Assembly: GCF_020531905.1 (NCBI RefSeq)
Contig: NZ_JAJAWG010000015.1
Span: 1 to 62,147, forward strand
Direction: 5' to 3'
From: Deefgea salmonis
GTDB taxonomy: Bacteria > Pseudomonadota > Gammaproteobacteria > Burkholderiales > Chitinibacteraceae
Length of the DNA stretch: 62,147 nucleotides
The notes under the pieces are model-generated. The model was not told where the DNA came from. It did no database searches and worked only from the letters and a program-made list of their open reading frames with translations. The position numbers and the translations under genes were made by a program. Below are positions 17,124 to 25,778 of this stretch, piece after piece. Numbering within the stretch: the stretch's first letter is position 1; each line of letters begins with the position of its first letter.

Positions 17124-17992
17124 TTCATTTCACCTTGATTCACTTTGGCTCCGATTTCTAAGGACATATCGGTCTCGATTTGCGGGTAGGCATTTTGCAT
17201 GCTGCGAATGAGCTCAGCACTATTTTTAGCCATGGCGGCATTTTTCTCAAATTGCTGCAAATATTGCTGAGTAAACGTAATCTGGCTGGCATCCAATGGC
17301 GTACCGGCACGCATATGCCCTGGAATCACCGTCACCGCTTGCAATGCGGCCATTTCATCCAGTTGCGCTAACCAAGCTTGGCGTTCGGCAATGGTTTGGG
17401 TATCGGCAGTCCAAACATGAAGCCCACCCGTCACCGCGATATTACCGGCAATGGTTTTGATCGATGGAATCCACACATACGGGCGGTGCGCCAAGATGCC
17501 GGTATTGCCACGAATTTCAATGGTTTCCCCTTCTAACTTCAGGGTATTGCCCTGCAAAGCTTTGGGCAAAACTGGGTTTTTCGGCGCATTGGCGCCCATT
17601 TTTGGCCCCCAAAATGCGACTTTACCCGCCAGTTTGCTGCTGATTTTGGCCAGTACCGCAGGTGTCGCAACGACTTGCGCTTGCGGGAACATGTTTTTTA
17701 ATACTTCAACGCCAAAATAGTAATCCGGATCGGCTTGACTAATCAAAATCGTGGTTAATTGCTTGCCGCTGTCGAGCACATTGGCCCCAATGCGTAAGGC
17801 ATCGGCACGCGTAAAACCACTGTCGATGAGCACAGCTTCTTTTTCTCCGCTAATCAACACCGAATTGACATGAAAGCTGGCGGCGTCGGCGTTGTAGACT
17901 TTAAGTTGCAACGGCGCTTTGGCGCTATCTTGGGCTTGGGCGACGTTAAAGCTTAGCGCTAAAGTGCTGGCGAGTAGTGTAGTGCGAAACAT
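17117..17992 (-). CDS. Exported metallo-beta-lactamase-fold protein with altered metal motif
   Basis: 291 residues with a clear signal peptide (1-20, ending AQA). The fold is recognisable: VLIDSGFTRADALRIG, then TTILISQADPDYYFG, then GNIAVTGGLHVWTADT and VIPGHMR. In active enzymes the motif after the second strand is H-x-H-x-D-H. Here it is Q86-A-D88-P-D90-Y91, so three of the four zinc ligands are replaced while Asp90 remains. I recall the same variant in other MBL-fold proteins, so it may be a real subfamily rather than a broken gene. The downstream CGWC protein overlaps it, and a LysR regulator is divergent. Confidence 0.85.
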   Translation of the reverse strand: MFRTTLLASTLALSFNVAQAQDSAKAPLQLKVYNADAASFHVNSVLISGEKEAVLIDSGFTRADALRIGANVLDSGKQLTTILISQADPDYYFGVEVLKNMFPQAQVVATPAVLAKISSKLAGKVAFWGPKMGANAPKNPVLPKALQGNTLKLEGETIEIRGNTGILAHRPYVWIPSIKTIAGNIAVTGGLHVWTADTQTIAERQAWLAQLDEMAALQAVTVIPGHMRAGTPLDASQITFTQQYLQQFEKNAAMAKNSAELIRSMQNAYPQIETDMSLEIGAKVNQGEMKW

Positions 17993-18063
17993 GGTGACTT
18001 CCTTGGGTGGTTTGATTGAACTGACGCCAGTGTAGTTGCATTAAACAGCCAGATAAATACGCT

Positions 18064-18077
18064 ATCATGGCCATGAT
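18064..18077. promoter_or_regulatory. 14-bp perfect palindrome in LysR-MBL divergent spacer
   Basis: ATCATGGCCATGAT is self-complementary and lies 35 bp before the LysR start and about 70 bp before the divergent MBL-fold gene. That position suits a LysR-type operator, although the spacing is not the classical T-N11-A. Candidate only. Confidence 0.45.
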
Positions 18078-18112
18078 TGTTGCAAAATTCGATCAAATAG
18101 AGGAAGTCCACG

Positions 18113-19003
18113 ATGGATAGACTGAAAGCCATGCAAGTATTTAGCAGCGTCGCCAGCACCGGCAGTTTTAGTGCCACGGCCGATCAGCTCGACATGTCGC
18201 GAGCCATGGTGACGCGCTATATCGCCGAGCTGGAGCAATGGCTGGGCGCAAGACTACTGCAAAGAACCACCCGCAGCGTAACGCTGACCGATGCCGGCGA
18301 AAACTGCTTGCGGCGCAGCCAGCAAATGCTGGCGCTGATGCAAGATATTGAGGAAGAAAGCACCCAGCATGCTGGCGAGCTGCGCGGCCAATTGCGCTTA
18401 ACCTGCAGCATGTCGTTTGGCCATGCGCATTTAGCGGCGGCGATTAGCGATTTTTTAGCGCAGCATCCGGCGCTAAAAATTGATTTAAATGTCAATGATG
18501 TGGCGGTGAATCTAGTTGAATCCCGCATTGATTTAGCGATTCGAATCAGCCTTGACCCTGATCCTTTATTGATTGCGCGCCCTTTGGCAGCTTGCGAATC
18601 GGTTTTAGTTGCCTCGCCGGGGTATCTAGCGCAACACGGCATGCCAAATAGCCCAGAGGCGCTTACCCTGCATCATTGTTTAAGCTACGCCAATTTTGGC
18701 AAAAGCATTTGGCATTTTCATCGCGACGAAGTTCGCAGCGAAGTCGCCGTCAGCAGTCGCTTTAGCGCCAATGAAGCCACCGTTTTACTGCACGCGGCAA
18801 TAGCGGGCAGCGGCATTGCCTTGCAACCGAGTTATTTGGTCAACCCTTGGCTTGCCAGTGGCGATTTACGCCTCGTCTTGCCTGAATGGCAAGCGCCAAC
18901 GATGACGATTTATGCGCTATATCCATCACGGCGACATTTATCCCCTGCCGTTCGCGCCCTGCTCGACTTTTTGCGCGCGCGCTTTAGCACGCCGCCGTGG
19001 TAA
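18113..19003 (+). CDS. LysR-family transcriptional regulator
   Basis: 296 residues. The N-terminal winged helix-turn-helix (MDRLKAMQVFSSVASTGSFSATADQL … RYIAELEQWLGARLLQRTTRSVTLTDAG) is a standard LysR DNA-binding domain. The remainder is a periplasmic-binding-protein-like effector domain. AGGAAG before the ATG at 18113. Being divergent from the MBL-fold/DsbA-like pair, it very likely controls that pair. This is by position, since effectors cannot be read from sequence. Confidence 0.93.
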   Translation: MDRLKAMQVFSSVASTGSFSATADQLDMSRAMVTRYIAELEQWLGARLLQRTTRSVTLTDAGENCLRRSQQMLALMQDIEEESTQHAGELRGQLRLTCSMSFGHAHLAAAISDFLAQHPALKIDLNVNDVAVNLVESRIDLAIRISLDPDPLLIARPLAACESVLVASPGYLAQHGMPNSPEALTLHHCLSYANFGKSIWHFHRDEVRSEVAVSSRFSANEATVLLHAAIAGSGIALQPSYLVNPWLASGDLRLVLPEWQAPTMTIYALYPSRRHLSPAVRALLDFLRARFSTPPW

Positions 19004-19006
19004 ACA

Positions 19007-19951
19007 TTACGCCAATGGTTGAATTGGATTGAAATGCCGATTGCGCTCAACAAGATTCAGCAGCGAATTTAAGCACAGCAAAAAAGTCAGCGACATCCCG
19101 AGATTAAACAATAAATGCGCCGCAGCAACCGCTTGCCCTGTGTCACTAATGTGCTGCGTTAACCACGTTGAAAATACCCCAATAAAAGGCAGCAACAGCA
19201 ACACGCCCAAGGTATTAAACAATAAATTGTACCGCGCGGTTTTGCGCGCCAAGGCATTCATGCCAACGCTGGCAATCAAGGCGGTGGATGTCGTACCGAT
19301 ATTGGCACCAATGGTGATCGCAATCGCCGCTTGTGGCGGCAATAAGCCTTGTTGCACCAACACAATCGCCAGCCCCGTCGTCACGCTACTCGATTGCAAA
19401 ATCGCAGTAATCACCAGCCCAGCCAACACCCCAATCACCGGTGTTTCGGCCAGCGCCAAAAATTCCAGCACCGCAGGCATTTGCCCCAAAGGCAGCATCG
19501 CTTTGGAAATCAAATCCAGCGCAAAAAAGATCATGCCAAAATAAAACACCACCTTACCAATTCGACCATGCCGCGCCGGTAATAATTGCAACAAAGCCCC
19601 AAGCGCGATCAAGATCAACCCTAAGCCCGTCATCTTAAACGACACCAACCACGCCGTAGCCGTGGTGCCAACATTGGCCCCAAGCAACACCCCTAAACTG
19701 GCGCGAAAAGAAATCACCGAAGCATCCACCAAGGCCACAGTCAGCGACGTAACCGCGCTACTCGATTGCAAAATCGCGGTAGAGACCGCGCCAACGCCAA
19801 AAGCAGCCCAACGATTGGCGGTAAATTTACCCAGCCAATGCCGTAATGTATCGGCGCCCACTGTTTTGAGTTGATAACTAAAACCCTGCAAACCATATAA
19901 AAACAACGCAATCGCTGCGACAACCGCAACAATCAGATGAAACAAGGCCAT
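19007..19951 (-). CDS. Na/Pi cotransporter family protein
   Basis: 314-residue membrane protein with about eight hydrophobic segments. It shows the duplicated QSSS core of the NptA/YjbB sodium-phosphate symporters: AILQSSSAVTSLTVAL near residue 60 and AILQSSSVTTGLAIVL near residue 183, each followed by GANVGTT/GANIGTT. The C-terminal PhoU-like domain of longer members is missing, so it is the short form. It ends only 3 bp from the convergent LysR stop. Probably imports or exports phosphate with Na+. Confidence 0.92.
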   Translation of the reverse strand: MALFHLIVAVVAAIALFLYGLQGFSYQLKTVGADTLRHWLGKFTANRWAAFGVGAVSTAILQSSSAVTSLTVALVDASVISFRASLGVLLGANVGTTATAWLVSFKMTGLGLILIALGALLQLLPARHGRIGKVVFYFGMIFFALDLISKAMLPLGQMPAVLEFLALAETPVIGVLAGLVITAILQSSSVTTGLAIVLVQQGLLPPQAAIAITIGANIGTTSTALIASVGMNALARKTARYNLLFNTLGVLLLLPFIGVFSTWLTQHISDTGQAVAAAHLLFNLGMSLTFLLCLNSLLNLVERNRHFNPIQPLA

Positions 19952-20305
19952 GAGTTACTCACAAAAACACAAAAAAAAACTGCTATGGACATTCAGCAGA
20001 CGACACGGGGCTGATTTCAGCACAATCCCTTGCGGCAAATCTTAAAGCAATTCAGTTGCTAACTATATTGAAGTAATACCAATTTTTGTAAGAATCGCTG
20101 CCGTTGGTCCAATCCAACGCACAGCTCAGGCATAATGTGGCGCAAACTCGATACCGATATGCACTAACAAACAAGTGCGAACACGCCAAATCAAACGCCG
20201 GCACCGCATCGGAATCAAATCAAAATCGAGAAAAATCAGGGTATTAAGTTGCAGCCCTTTATTTAAAAAGGCTGCAGTCTAATACCCCTAAGAAATGGAA
20301 TTATT
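19952..20305. other. 354-bp divergent intergenic region
   Basis: No gene seen. It contains an A-rich stretch near 19960-19980 and, at 20238-20289, one copy of the GGTATTGC-type inverted repeat directly before the next gene. The rest is unstructured. Confidence 0.4.
20238..20289. repeat. GGTATTGC-type inverted-repeat element, copy 2
   Basis: Nested arms: AGGGTATTA 20238-20246 with TAATACCCC 20280-20288, and TGCAGCC 20250-20256 with GGCTGCA 20270-20276, around CTTTATTTAAAAA. It ends 16 bp before the GTG at 20306, so it would form part of that gene's leader. Confidence 0.75.
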
Positions 20306-20719
20306 GTGCTCACACCCAACATCAATACCGACATTCCCGCGTATGGCGTGGATGATTTAACTGAGCAAAGCTGGCAATGGCTGCATGCCGTTGGCCAATT
20401 GGCAGCGCAAGCGCTCGCCGCCATGCCCAAAGGCACTTTGGCGCTACTTGAAGCGCAAGATCGAGTGTATTGGGTGGCGCTGATCCACGATGAATATTAC
20501 CTCGCCACCGCAACGATTTTTGATGGCGAAATCAATATTGAACACGGCGCACTGTTGCGTGATTTGTATGGCTTTAGCATCGAAGAACTCAACTTCATGC
20601 GCGAAGGCCTGACCGACTGGCTCACCGCACAAACCACGCTAAAAATCGCCGAACCACGGCAATTGCAACGCTGGAGTGAGCTACCAGTGCACAGCGCGTG
20701 CGACGATTTCCACAGTTAA
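20306..20719 (+). CDS. Hypothetical protein, 137 aa
   Basis: Not recognised. Acidic, soluble, no signal or membrane segment. It has a WVALIHDEYYLATATIF stretch suggesting a beta-sheet core and a helical DLYGFSIEELNFMREGLTDWL segment. The start is a GTG preceded by TGGA; no better ATG lies nearby. Codon use matches its neighbours. It converges with the MazG-like gene, 2 bp between stops. Confidence 0.6.
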   Translation: MLTPNINTDIPAYGVDDLTEQSWQWLHAVGQLAAQALAAMPKGTLALLEAQDRVYWVALIHDEYYLATATIFDGEINIEHGALLRDLYGFSIEELNFMREGLTDWLTAQTTLKIAEPRQLQRWSELPVHSACDDFHS

Positions 20720-20721
20720 AT

Positions 20722-21087
20722 TTACAAATCAGTCGATCGCACCGAACGCCCCTTCGCGAGAGCAACGGGGTATTTTTCGGCATTGAGCTGCAATTTGGCT
20801 TGCGCGGCAGCGATTAAATCAATTTGCGTTACTTGGCAAAATTGCAGCAAATACAGCAAAATATCCGCCACTTCATGCTCACACGCTTGGCGCTGCGTGG
20901 CACTTAAGGGCGTGGCAGTGCTTGATACTTCCCATTGAAAAATCTCCAGCAATTCGGCCGCTTCAACCGATAGCGCCATGCTTAGGTTTTTAGGGCTATG
21001 AAACTGCCGCCAATCGCGCGCTAGCGCAAATTGATTCACTTGCTCTGAGAGCTGTTGCAGCGAATCGCTCGGCTCGATTTGATTCAT
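20722..21087 (-). CDS. MazG-like nucleotide pyrophosphohydrolase (dCTPase type)
   Basis: 121 residues, the single-domain all-alpha NTP-PPase fold. The metal-binding EExxE-type motifs are SVEAAELLEIFQWE and HEVADILLYLLQFC. The opening RDWRQFHSPKNLSMALS is that of the DCTPP1/RS21-C6 subgroup, which hydrolyses dCTP and modified dNTPs. A very strong ribosome-binding site (AAGGAGGA) precedes the ATG at 21087. Probably a nucleotide-pool cleaner. Confidence 0.88.
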   Translation of the reverse strand: MNQIEPSDSLQQLSEQVNQFALARDWRQFHSPKNLSMALSVEAAELLEIFQWEVSSTATPLSATQRQACEHEVADILLYLLQFCQVTQIDLIAAAQAKLQLNAEKYPVALAKGRSVRSTDL

Positions 21088-21131
21088 CCTTCCTCCTTGT
21101 AACGCGTGCGTTGATCAAAGCAGCGCGCAGC

Positions 21132-21155
21132 AAAAAGCCGACGATTAACGTCGGC
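21132..21155 (-). terminator. Terminator of DUF1269 gene
   Basis: GCCGACG 21137-21143 pairs with CGTCGGC 21149-21155. The A-run 21132-21136 gives the U-run on the minus strand, 24 bp beyond the DUF1269 stop. Confidence 0.85.
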
Positions 21156-21178
21156 CAGTGCACTGAAACTGCAACCGT

Positions 21179-21685
21179 TTAAGCGACGATTTGATCGACT
21201 TTAGCAGCGTTTAATGCCGCTTGTAGTTTGCTTTCATCTTCGTGTGACAACGACGTTTGAATCAAAGTGCCACCGGTGCCGCGCAGTTGCTCGAGCACTT
21301 TGTCTGGCGTCATGCTGCGCACCAAAACAAATAGCGTTGAGCTTTCTGGCTGCATATTGGCCGCCAAATCTTTCATGAACTGATCATTAATGCCCAAATC
21401 AGTCAAAGCGCCCGACAAAGCACCGGTAGAAGCACCAATCGCCATCCCAACGACCGGCATTAAAAAAAGCATCCCAATCAAGGCACCCCAAAAACCACCG
21501 CTCACTGCGCCTGTTGCCGTCAGATTTAACGCTTGGTGCAACTTGACTTTGCCATCGGCATTTTTGGTGACCACCACGGCGTCTTCTAAATCAATCAGGT
21601 ATTCAGCTTGTAATTTACGCAAAGCCAAACGAACTTCTTCGGCTTTATACATATTGTCATAACCCACGACCACTAATGAACTCAT
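21179..21685 (-). CDS. DUF1269 domain-containing membrane-associated protein
   Basis: 168 residues from the ATG at 21685 (AAGGAA upstream); the frame runs further up to 21766, but the extra part is not family-like. The N-terminal VVVGYDNMYKAEEVRLAL and the central Gly-rich hydrophobic hairpin (GAVSGGFWGALIGMLFLMPVVGMAIGASTGAL) define DUF1269. C-terminal LFVLVRSMTPDKVLEQL is also typical. Function unknown; members are often stress-related in annotation. Confidence 0.85.
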   Translation of the reverse strand: MSSLVVVGYDNMYKAEEVRLALRKLQAEYLIDLEDAVVVTKNADGKVKLHQALNLTATGAVSGGFWGALIGMLFLMPVVGMAIGASTGALSGALTDLGINDQFMKDLAANMQPESSTLFVLVRSMTPDKVLEQLRGTGGTLIQTSLSHEDESKLQAALNAAKVDQIVA

Positions 21686-21820
21686 TTCAATTCCTTTCAG
21701 TAAATTAAAATTAAATTTCAAATCACACAAGAATATACCGCATTTATTATTGCACAGTGCTTTCAATGCAAATAGGAAAACCCCAGGGCAAATTGATAAA
21801 ACACCCTGATTTGGTATTTT

Positions 21821-23158
21821 TTACGCCTGGCGCTGCAGCAAAAAATCCAAAACAAACACCAATAAAACACTGATCAATACCATCGGCAATAACAACGCCA
21901 ACGCCAGCAAGATCAAACTGCCAGTTTTCCAGTGTAGTAGGCTCTGCGTGGTTTTGGGCGCAGCCAATTGGCCAACAGGGCGACGCTTTAGCCACATCAT
22001 TACGCCACTGACTGAGATCAAAATAAGTAATAAGCACGCCGATAACATTAATAATTGATTCGGCAGACCAAAATACTTGCCTTCATGAATCGCAATGCCA
22101 TATTCAACCGCTTTGGGCACCCAGCCATATTCAGCAAATCGAATGTCCGCCAACACTTTGCCGCTGTATTGATCTAAATGCAGCGTTCTTTGCTGCGCTG
22201 GATCGTCCACCGCCAACGACAGCGTATAAACGCCCTTGGCATCTTTGGGCGGGCTGATCGATAAACCCGGCTGCATGTTTAGCTTGCGGGCAAGGCTTTG
22301 GATTTGCGTTAAGCTCAAAGCCGTCGCCGCCAGCGGTTGCGACGGATGCGCGGTGTGCGCACTGTGCGGCAAGGGCGCAGCTTCGACGGCCCACGGCACG
22401 GTTTTATCCACCGTTGAATTTAAACTGCGAGTGAGCGGCGTTGACTCAGGCAATTGATCCCACAAGGCACTGGGATAGCGCTGCCAAACATCGGCAAATT
22501 TTTCACCCCAAATCCCAGTCCACGGTAAACCGGTAAGCAGCAAAAACAGCAGTACGCCCGAGCACCAAAATCCAGCGATCGCATGTAAATCACGCCAAAA
22601 AACGCGCTTACCCGCGCCCAGCCGAGGCAAAAAAGTCCCCCACATCCCCGCCTTGCTCGGCCACCACAAATACAATCCCGACAGCACCAGCAAAATCCCC
22701 CAGCTGGCCGCCAACTCAATCAGCGCATCACCCCACTGCCCGAGCAATAATTCACCATGCAAACGCAGCGCAATGCCTTGCAAAGTCCAAGCAAAATCTT
22801 GTTCGCCTAAAATGTGATTGCGATACGGGTCAATAAACACCAAGCGCTCAGCGCCGTCGGCCAATTGAATTTTAAATTGCGCGCTACGATCCCTTGCTTG
22901 CGCTGGGGTGTATTTGGTCAGCTGCATCGCCGGATAATTTTGCTTGAGCGTCGCCAGCATGGCATCGGCCGTCACCGCTTGTTTGGCCGGGCTAAGCAGT
23001 AATAATTGCGGATATAACAATGGATCAAGCTGCGGTTTAAACAGATAAATCGCGCCAGTCACCGCCAACAGCATGAGTACCGGCATCACCAATAAACCGG
23101 CGTAAAAATGCCAGCGCCAAACTACGGCATAAAAGTGTGAGGGTTTTGTTTTCGACAT
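21821..23158 (-). CDS. PepSY-associated transmembrane protein (PiuB-like)
   Basis: 445 residues with four main membrane helices: HFYAGLLVMPVLMLLAVTGAIYLF at the N-terminus, a pair near residues 155 and 195, and two near the C-terminus. PepSY-type periplasmic segments lie between them. This family (PiuB, FegB and others) accompanies TonB-dependent iron/siderophore uptake and is thought to act as an inner-membrane ferric reductase. The WRWHFYAGL and AIHEGKYFGLPNQLL His residues could bind haem. The DUF2946 gene next door fits that context, although no TonB receptor is in the window. Confidence 0.87.
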   Translation of the reverse strand: MSKTKPSHFYAVVWRWHFYAGLLVMPVLMLLAVTGAIYLFKPQLDPLLYPQLLLLSPAKQAVTADAMLATLKQNYPAMQLTKYTPAQARDRSAQFKIQLADGAERLVFIDPYRNHILGEQDFAWTLQGIALRLHGELLLGQWGDALIELAASWGILLVLSGLYLWWPSKAGMWGTFLPRLGAGKRVFWRDLHAIAGFWCSGVLLFLLLTGLPWTGIWGEKFADVWQRYPSALWDQLPESTPLTRSLNSTVDKTVPWAVEAAPLPHSAHTAHPSQPLAATALSLTQIQSLARKLNMQPGLSISPPKDAKGVYTLSLAVDDPAQQRTLHLDQYSGKVLADIRFAEYGWVPKAVEYGIAIHEGKYFGLPNQLLMLSACLLLILISVSGVMMWLKRRPVGQLAAPKTTQSLLHWKTGSLILLALALLLPMVLISVLLVFVLDFLLQRQA

Positions 23159-23252
23159 ACCAAGTCTCCGACCGCGAGCGGTTGATTAGACGTGCTGCGA
23201 GCACGGCCAATCAACCGCGCTAGCGGCCTAAATTTAAAATCAATGTGTGTTT

Positions 23253-23627
23253 TTAAATCGAGAGAACAGCCGGCGGGGCGTGACTTGGCGGGCGTAAAAA
23301 ATCAACTGAAACGACGTGTAAAACCGCCAAAACACGCGGCAGATTACCAGCAAAAGAAGCGAGCAATGGCAGTGAAATCGCCACCGTCGGTGGGCAAATC
23401 GCATTGGCGCTGGCGGCCAATAAGCATATTTTACAAATACTGTTCGTTGGCGCAGCAGGCGCAGAATCAACAGGTAGGTCGCTCGTTTTAAATACGCTAC
23501 TACACAACGCTGGGCGTGCGAAATCCGGCATCGGCGGGCGATGCAGCACACTCATTAGCAGCATCGCCAGCACTGCAAACAGCGCCAGCGACAAACCGCT
23601 TAATCGAAACCCACGTGAAATCCGCAT
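23253..23627 (-). CDS. DUF2946-like small secreted/membrane protein
   Basis: 124 residues from the ATG at 23627; the frame opens at 23684. An N-terminal hydrophobic segment (LSGLSLALFAVLAMLLMSV) is followed by a CKICLLAASANAICPP Cys motif and a second hydrophobic stretch. Small proteins of this type (DUF2946) sit beside PepSY and metal-uptake genes and are suspected to handle copper or iron. Here it lies about 95 bp upstream of the PepSY gene on the same strand. The ribosome-binding site is weak, so the start is uncertain. Confidence 0.7.
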   Translation of the reverse strand: MRISRGFRLSGLSLALFAVLAMLLMSVLHRPPMPDFARPALCSSVFKTSDLPVDSAPAAPTNSICKICLLAASANAICPPTVAISLPLLASFAGNLPRVLAVLHVVSVDFLRPPSHAPPAVLSI

Positions 23628-23712
23628 TGAGAACTTGAGAATAAAAGGCCGGCGGATTCTACGAAGCACGGCAAACCGACACAAGCGCTATTTGCAATCG
23701 CCATAAAAAACA

Positions 23713-23764
23713 ATAGGTATATTGTCACAGCCCTTGATAAAAAAGAGCTGCAGCAATATACCCA
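23713..23764. repeat. GGTATTGC-type inverted-repeat element, copy 3
   Basis: Arms GGTATATTG 23716-23724 and CAATATACC 23754-23762, with inner CAGCCCTT/AAGAGCTG pairing around GATAAA. It lies between the rlmF stop and the DUF2946 start. Confidence 0.75.
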
Positions 23765-23814
23765 CAGGTAACAATAAACAACACCCCGCCAATGGCTGGG
23801 CTGAGACCAGCCAA

Positions 23815-24813
23815 TTAAGCCGACACAAAACGCTCATGCGACGCTGGCGGTATAAATGTCCAAGCAATAAAGCGACTTTGCTTTTGCCCTTGGCTCATTT
23901 CAATCGTGCGTACATCACGCGCACCGGCTTTTTCTAAAGTGCGATACAACAACGGCAAGCTACTGGCTTTAGACACTAAGCTGGTAAACCACAAGCAACG
24001 CTGCGCAATTTGTCGGCTCTCTGAAATCATGCGCTGAATAAACGCTTCTTCACCGCCCTCACACCACAACTCGCCGCCTTGACCACCAAAATTGAGCAGC
24101 GGTTTTTCTTCTGCGGCGCTAGCGGCCTTGCTGGTGCGCGGCGCTTTGCCGAGGTTTTTCCATTTTCGCTGCGAGCCAGCACTGGCTTCTGCCAAAGACG
24201 CATGAAACGGTGGATTACAAAGGGTTAAATCAAAAAATTCATCGTCTTGCATAACGCCTAAAAACATCGCACCGGGGATTTTTTGCTGACGTAATTGAAT
24301 GTTTAATTGTGGATTGGCCGCCGCAATCTGCTGGGCATTGGCCAGCGCCACTGCATCGATTTCGGAACCAACGCATTCCCAACCGTATTCGCTCGCGGCA
24401 ATCAAGGGATAAACGCAATTGGCGCCGCAACCAATATCGAGCACGCGCACCGTCTTCGGCATCTGCCCACGATGGCTATCAATCAATAAATCCGCCAAAT
24501 TATGAATATAATCAGCGCGCCCCGGAATCGGCGGACACAAATAGCCTGCCGGTACATCCCAATTTTGTACCCCATAAAAAGCAGCCAATAAGGCGCGATT
24601 GAGCATTTTCACTGCGGCTGGATTGGCAAAATCAATCGACTCATCCCCATACGGATTCACCGCCACAAACGGCGCTAACGCTGGGCACGCGGCAATCAAG
24701 CTCGGGAAATCATAGCGACCACGATGCCGGTTGCGCGGATGTAATTGTGCTGGCGCTTTGGCCACGCTGGGCGCGGCGGGACGAGAAGTTTTAGAACGCG
24801 GTTTTGCTTGCAT
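23815..24813 (-). CDS. rlmF: 23S rRNA (adenine(1618)-N6)-methyltransferase
   Basis: About 332 residues. The N-terminal [23 protein letters not shown] and [17 protein letters not shown] segments are diagnostic of RlmF. The SAM-binding motif is [21 protein letters not shown]. The N6-adenine catalytic tetrapeptide NPPF lies in LCNPPFHAS. It methylates A1618 of 23S rRNA. Start: the frame opens at 24852, but the ATG at 24813 follows AAGG and gives a normal basic N-terminus ([12 protein letters not shown]). Confidence 0.93.
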   Translation of the reverse strand: MQAKPRSKTSRPAAPSVAKAPAQLHPRNRHRGRYDFPSLIAACPALAPFVAVNPYGDESIDFANPAAVKMLNRALLAAFYGVQNWDVPAGYLCPPIPGRADYIHNLADLLIDSHRGQMPKTVRVLDIGCGANCVYPLIAASEYGWECVGSEIDAVALANAQQIAAANPQLNIQLRQQKIPGAMFLGVMQDDEFFDLTLCNPPFHASLAEASAGSQRKWKNLGKAPRTSKAASAAEEKPLLNFGGQGGELWCEGGEEAFIQRMISESRQIAQRCLWFTSLVSKASSLPLLYRTLEKAGARDVRTIEMSQGQKQSRFIAWTFIPPASHERFVSA

Positions 24814-25031
24814 ATTATTTAGCCTTAAATCAGTGCTGCCATTCTCGCACATTCACAGTGCGATTCGCAGGAATCGAATCTAGCCTAGGGTCGGTTGGCG
24901 TTTGCTTTGCCAACACGCTGGCGCGATTTTCGCGGCGAATCAAGGCATAGTCAGCGATGCATCTCGGCGATATGCGTTTGCGAGTACGCACAGTCACCGC
25001 AAAAACGACCGTCCATCAGCATGACAGCGTC

Positions 25032-25083
25032 TTACGCCGCCGTTCATGCCATGACTAAAACAGTCATGGTCATCTCGGCGTAA
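25032..25083. repeat. Nested inverted repeat upstream of Cys-cluster gene
   Basis: Outer arms TTACGCCG 25032-25039 and CGGCGTAA 25076-25083; inner arms CCATGACT 25049-25056 and AGTCATGG 25062-25069. It lies 30 bp before the Cys-cluster gene, so it may be a leader hairpin or operator. Confidence 0.55.
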
Positions 25084-25113
25084 ACTGGCGATCTTTTTAT
25101 TAAGCCACGCGAA

Positions 25114-25467
25114 ATGACAGCAAACAGCCAAACGATTCGCTTTTTACGCCAAAGGATTCCTCGCTTTGAATGTATTGTCGGTTGCCATGACTGCTGTGGG
25201 CCGGTGACCACGTCACCAGAAGAAATGTCACGCTTGCCACGCAAAACCGCCGCAGAACACGAAAAAGCGCTCGCCGAATTATCTTGCCCACATCTGGCAG
25301 AAAAAGGCTGTAGTGTGTATTTGGAGCGGCCGCTGATTTGCCGCTTATTCGGCACCACGAACGCCTTGCCCTGTCCGCATGGCCGCCGCCCTGAATTAAT
25401 GATAGATCCCCAAATTGAGCAACAAATTCATCACTATATGGCGAGCACTCGGCAAATACTGGTTTAA
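25114..25467 (+). CDS. YkgJ-family cysteine cluster protein
   Basis: 117 residues. The Cys pattern C-x3-C-x2-CC in FECIVGCHDCCGP is followed by SCPHLAEKGCSVYLERPLICRLFG. This is the zinc/iron-chelating CxxCxxCC family (YkgJ). Members likely bind a metal or Fe-S centre; function unknown. ATG at 25114 after an AGCCACGCG stretch; no strong ribosome-binding site, so the start is by family length. Confidence 0.88.
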   Translation: MTANSQTIRFLRQRIPRFECIVGCHDCCGPVTTSPEEMSRLPRKTAAEHEKALAELSCPHLAEKGCSVYLERPLICRLFGTTNALPCPHGRRPELMIDPQIEQQIHHYMASTRQILV

Positions 25468-25778
25468 TCAAACATCAAATTAACATCCGTAAAAAACATT
25501 GGCCACAGTCAATTTTAGCGCCAACCTCTCAACCAAAATCAGTTACAGAAAACAAAATGAATGCCGATACTATATTAAATAAAAACATCGCCAAAACAGG
25601 CCAATAACCGTTTTATGGCAAAGCGCTACAACAACGTAAAACACTTTTTTCGGTCAACTTATTGCGGTTATTCCACGCAGCAGCATGCATAACCACATCA
25701 CTTATTTCAATTGATCTGCTTTCAATTTACACCGTCCACCACGAAAAATTGACGCCATATCCGACCGGAGCTTTGATC
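25468..25778. other. 311-bp leader region of chemoreceptor gene
   Basis: No gene seen. It contains a candidate sigma28 promoter (25544-25570) and an AT-rich stretch. The chemoreceptor ribosome-binding GGAG lies near 25766. Confidence 0.45.
25544..25570 (+). promoter_or_regulatory. Candidate sigma28 (FliA) promoter for chemoreceptor
   Basis: TACAGAAA, an exact 11-bp spacer, then GCCGATAC: compare the FliA consensus TAAAGTTT-N11-GCCGATAA. The -10 matches in 7 of 8 positions and the -35 core in 3 of 4. Its position upstream of a methyl-accepting chemotaxis gene strengthens the call, although the leader would be about 200 nt. Confidence 0.5.

Noticed and set aside
23600-23618. parS-like half-site (CACGTGAAA)
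   Set aside because: Only one half matches and it lies inside the DUF2946-like gene; not a credible parS.
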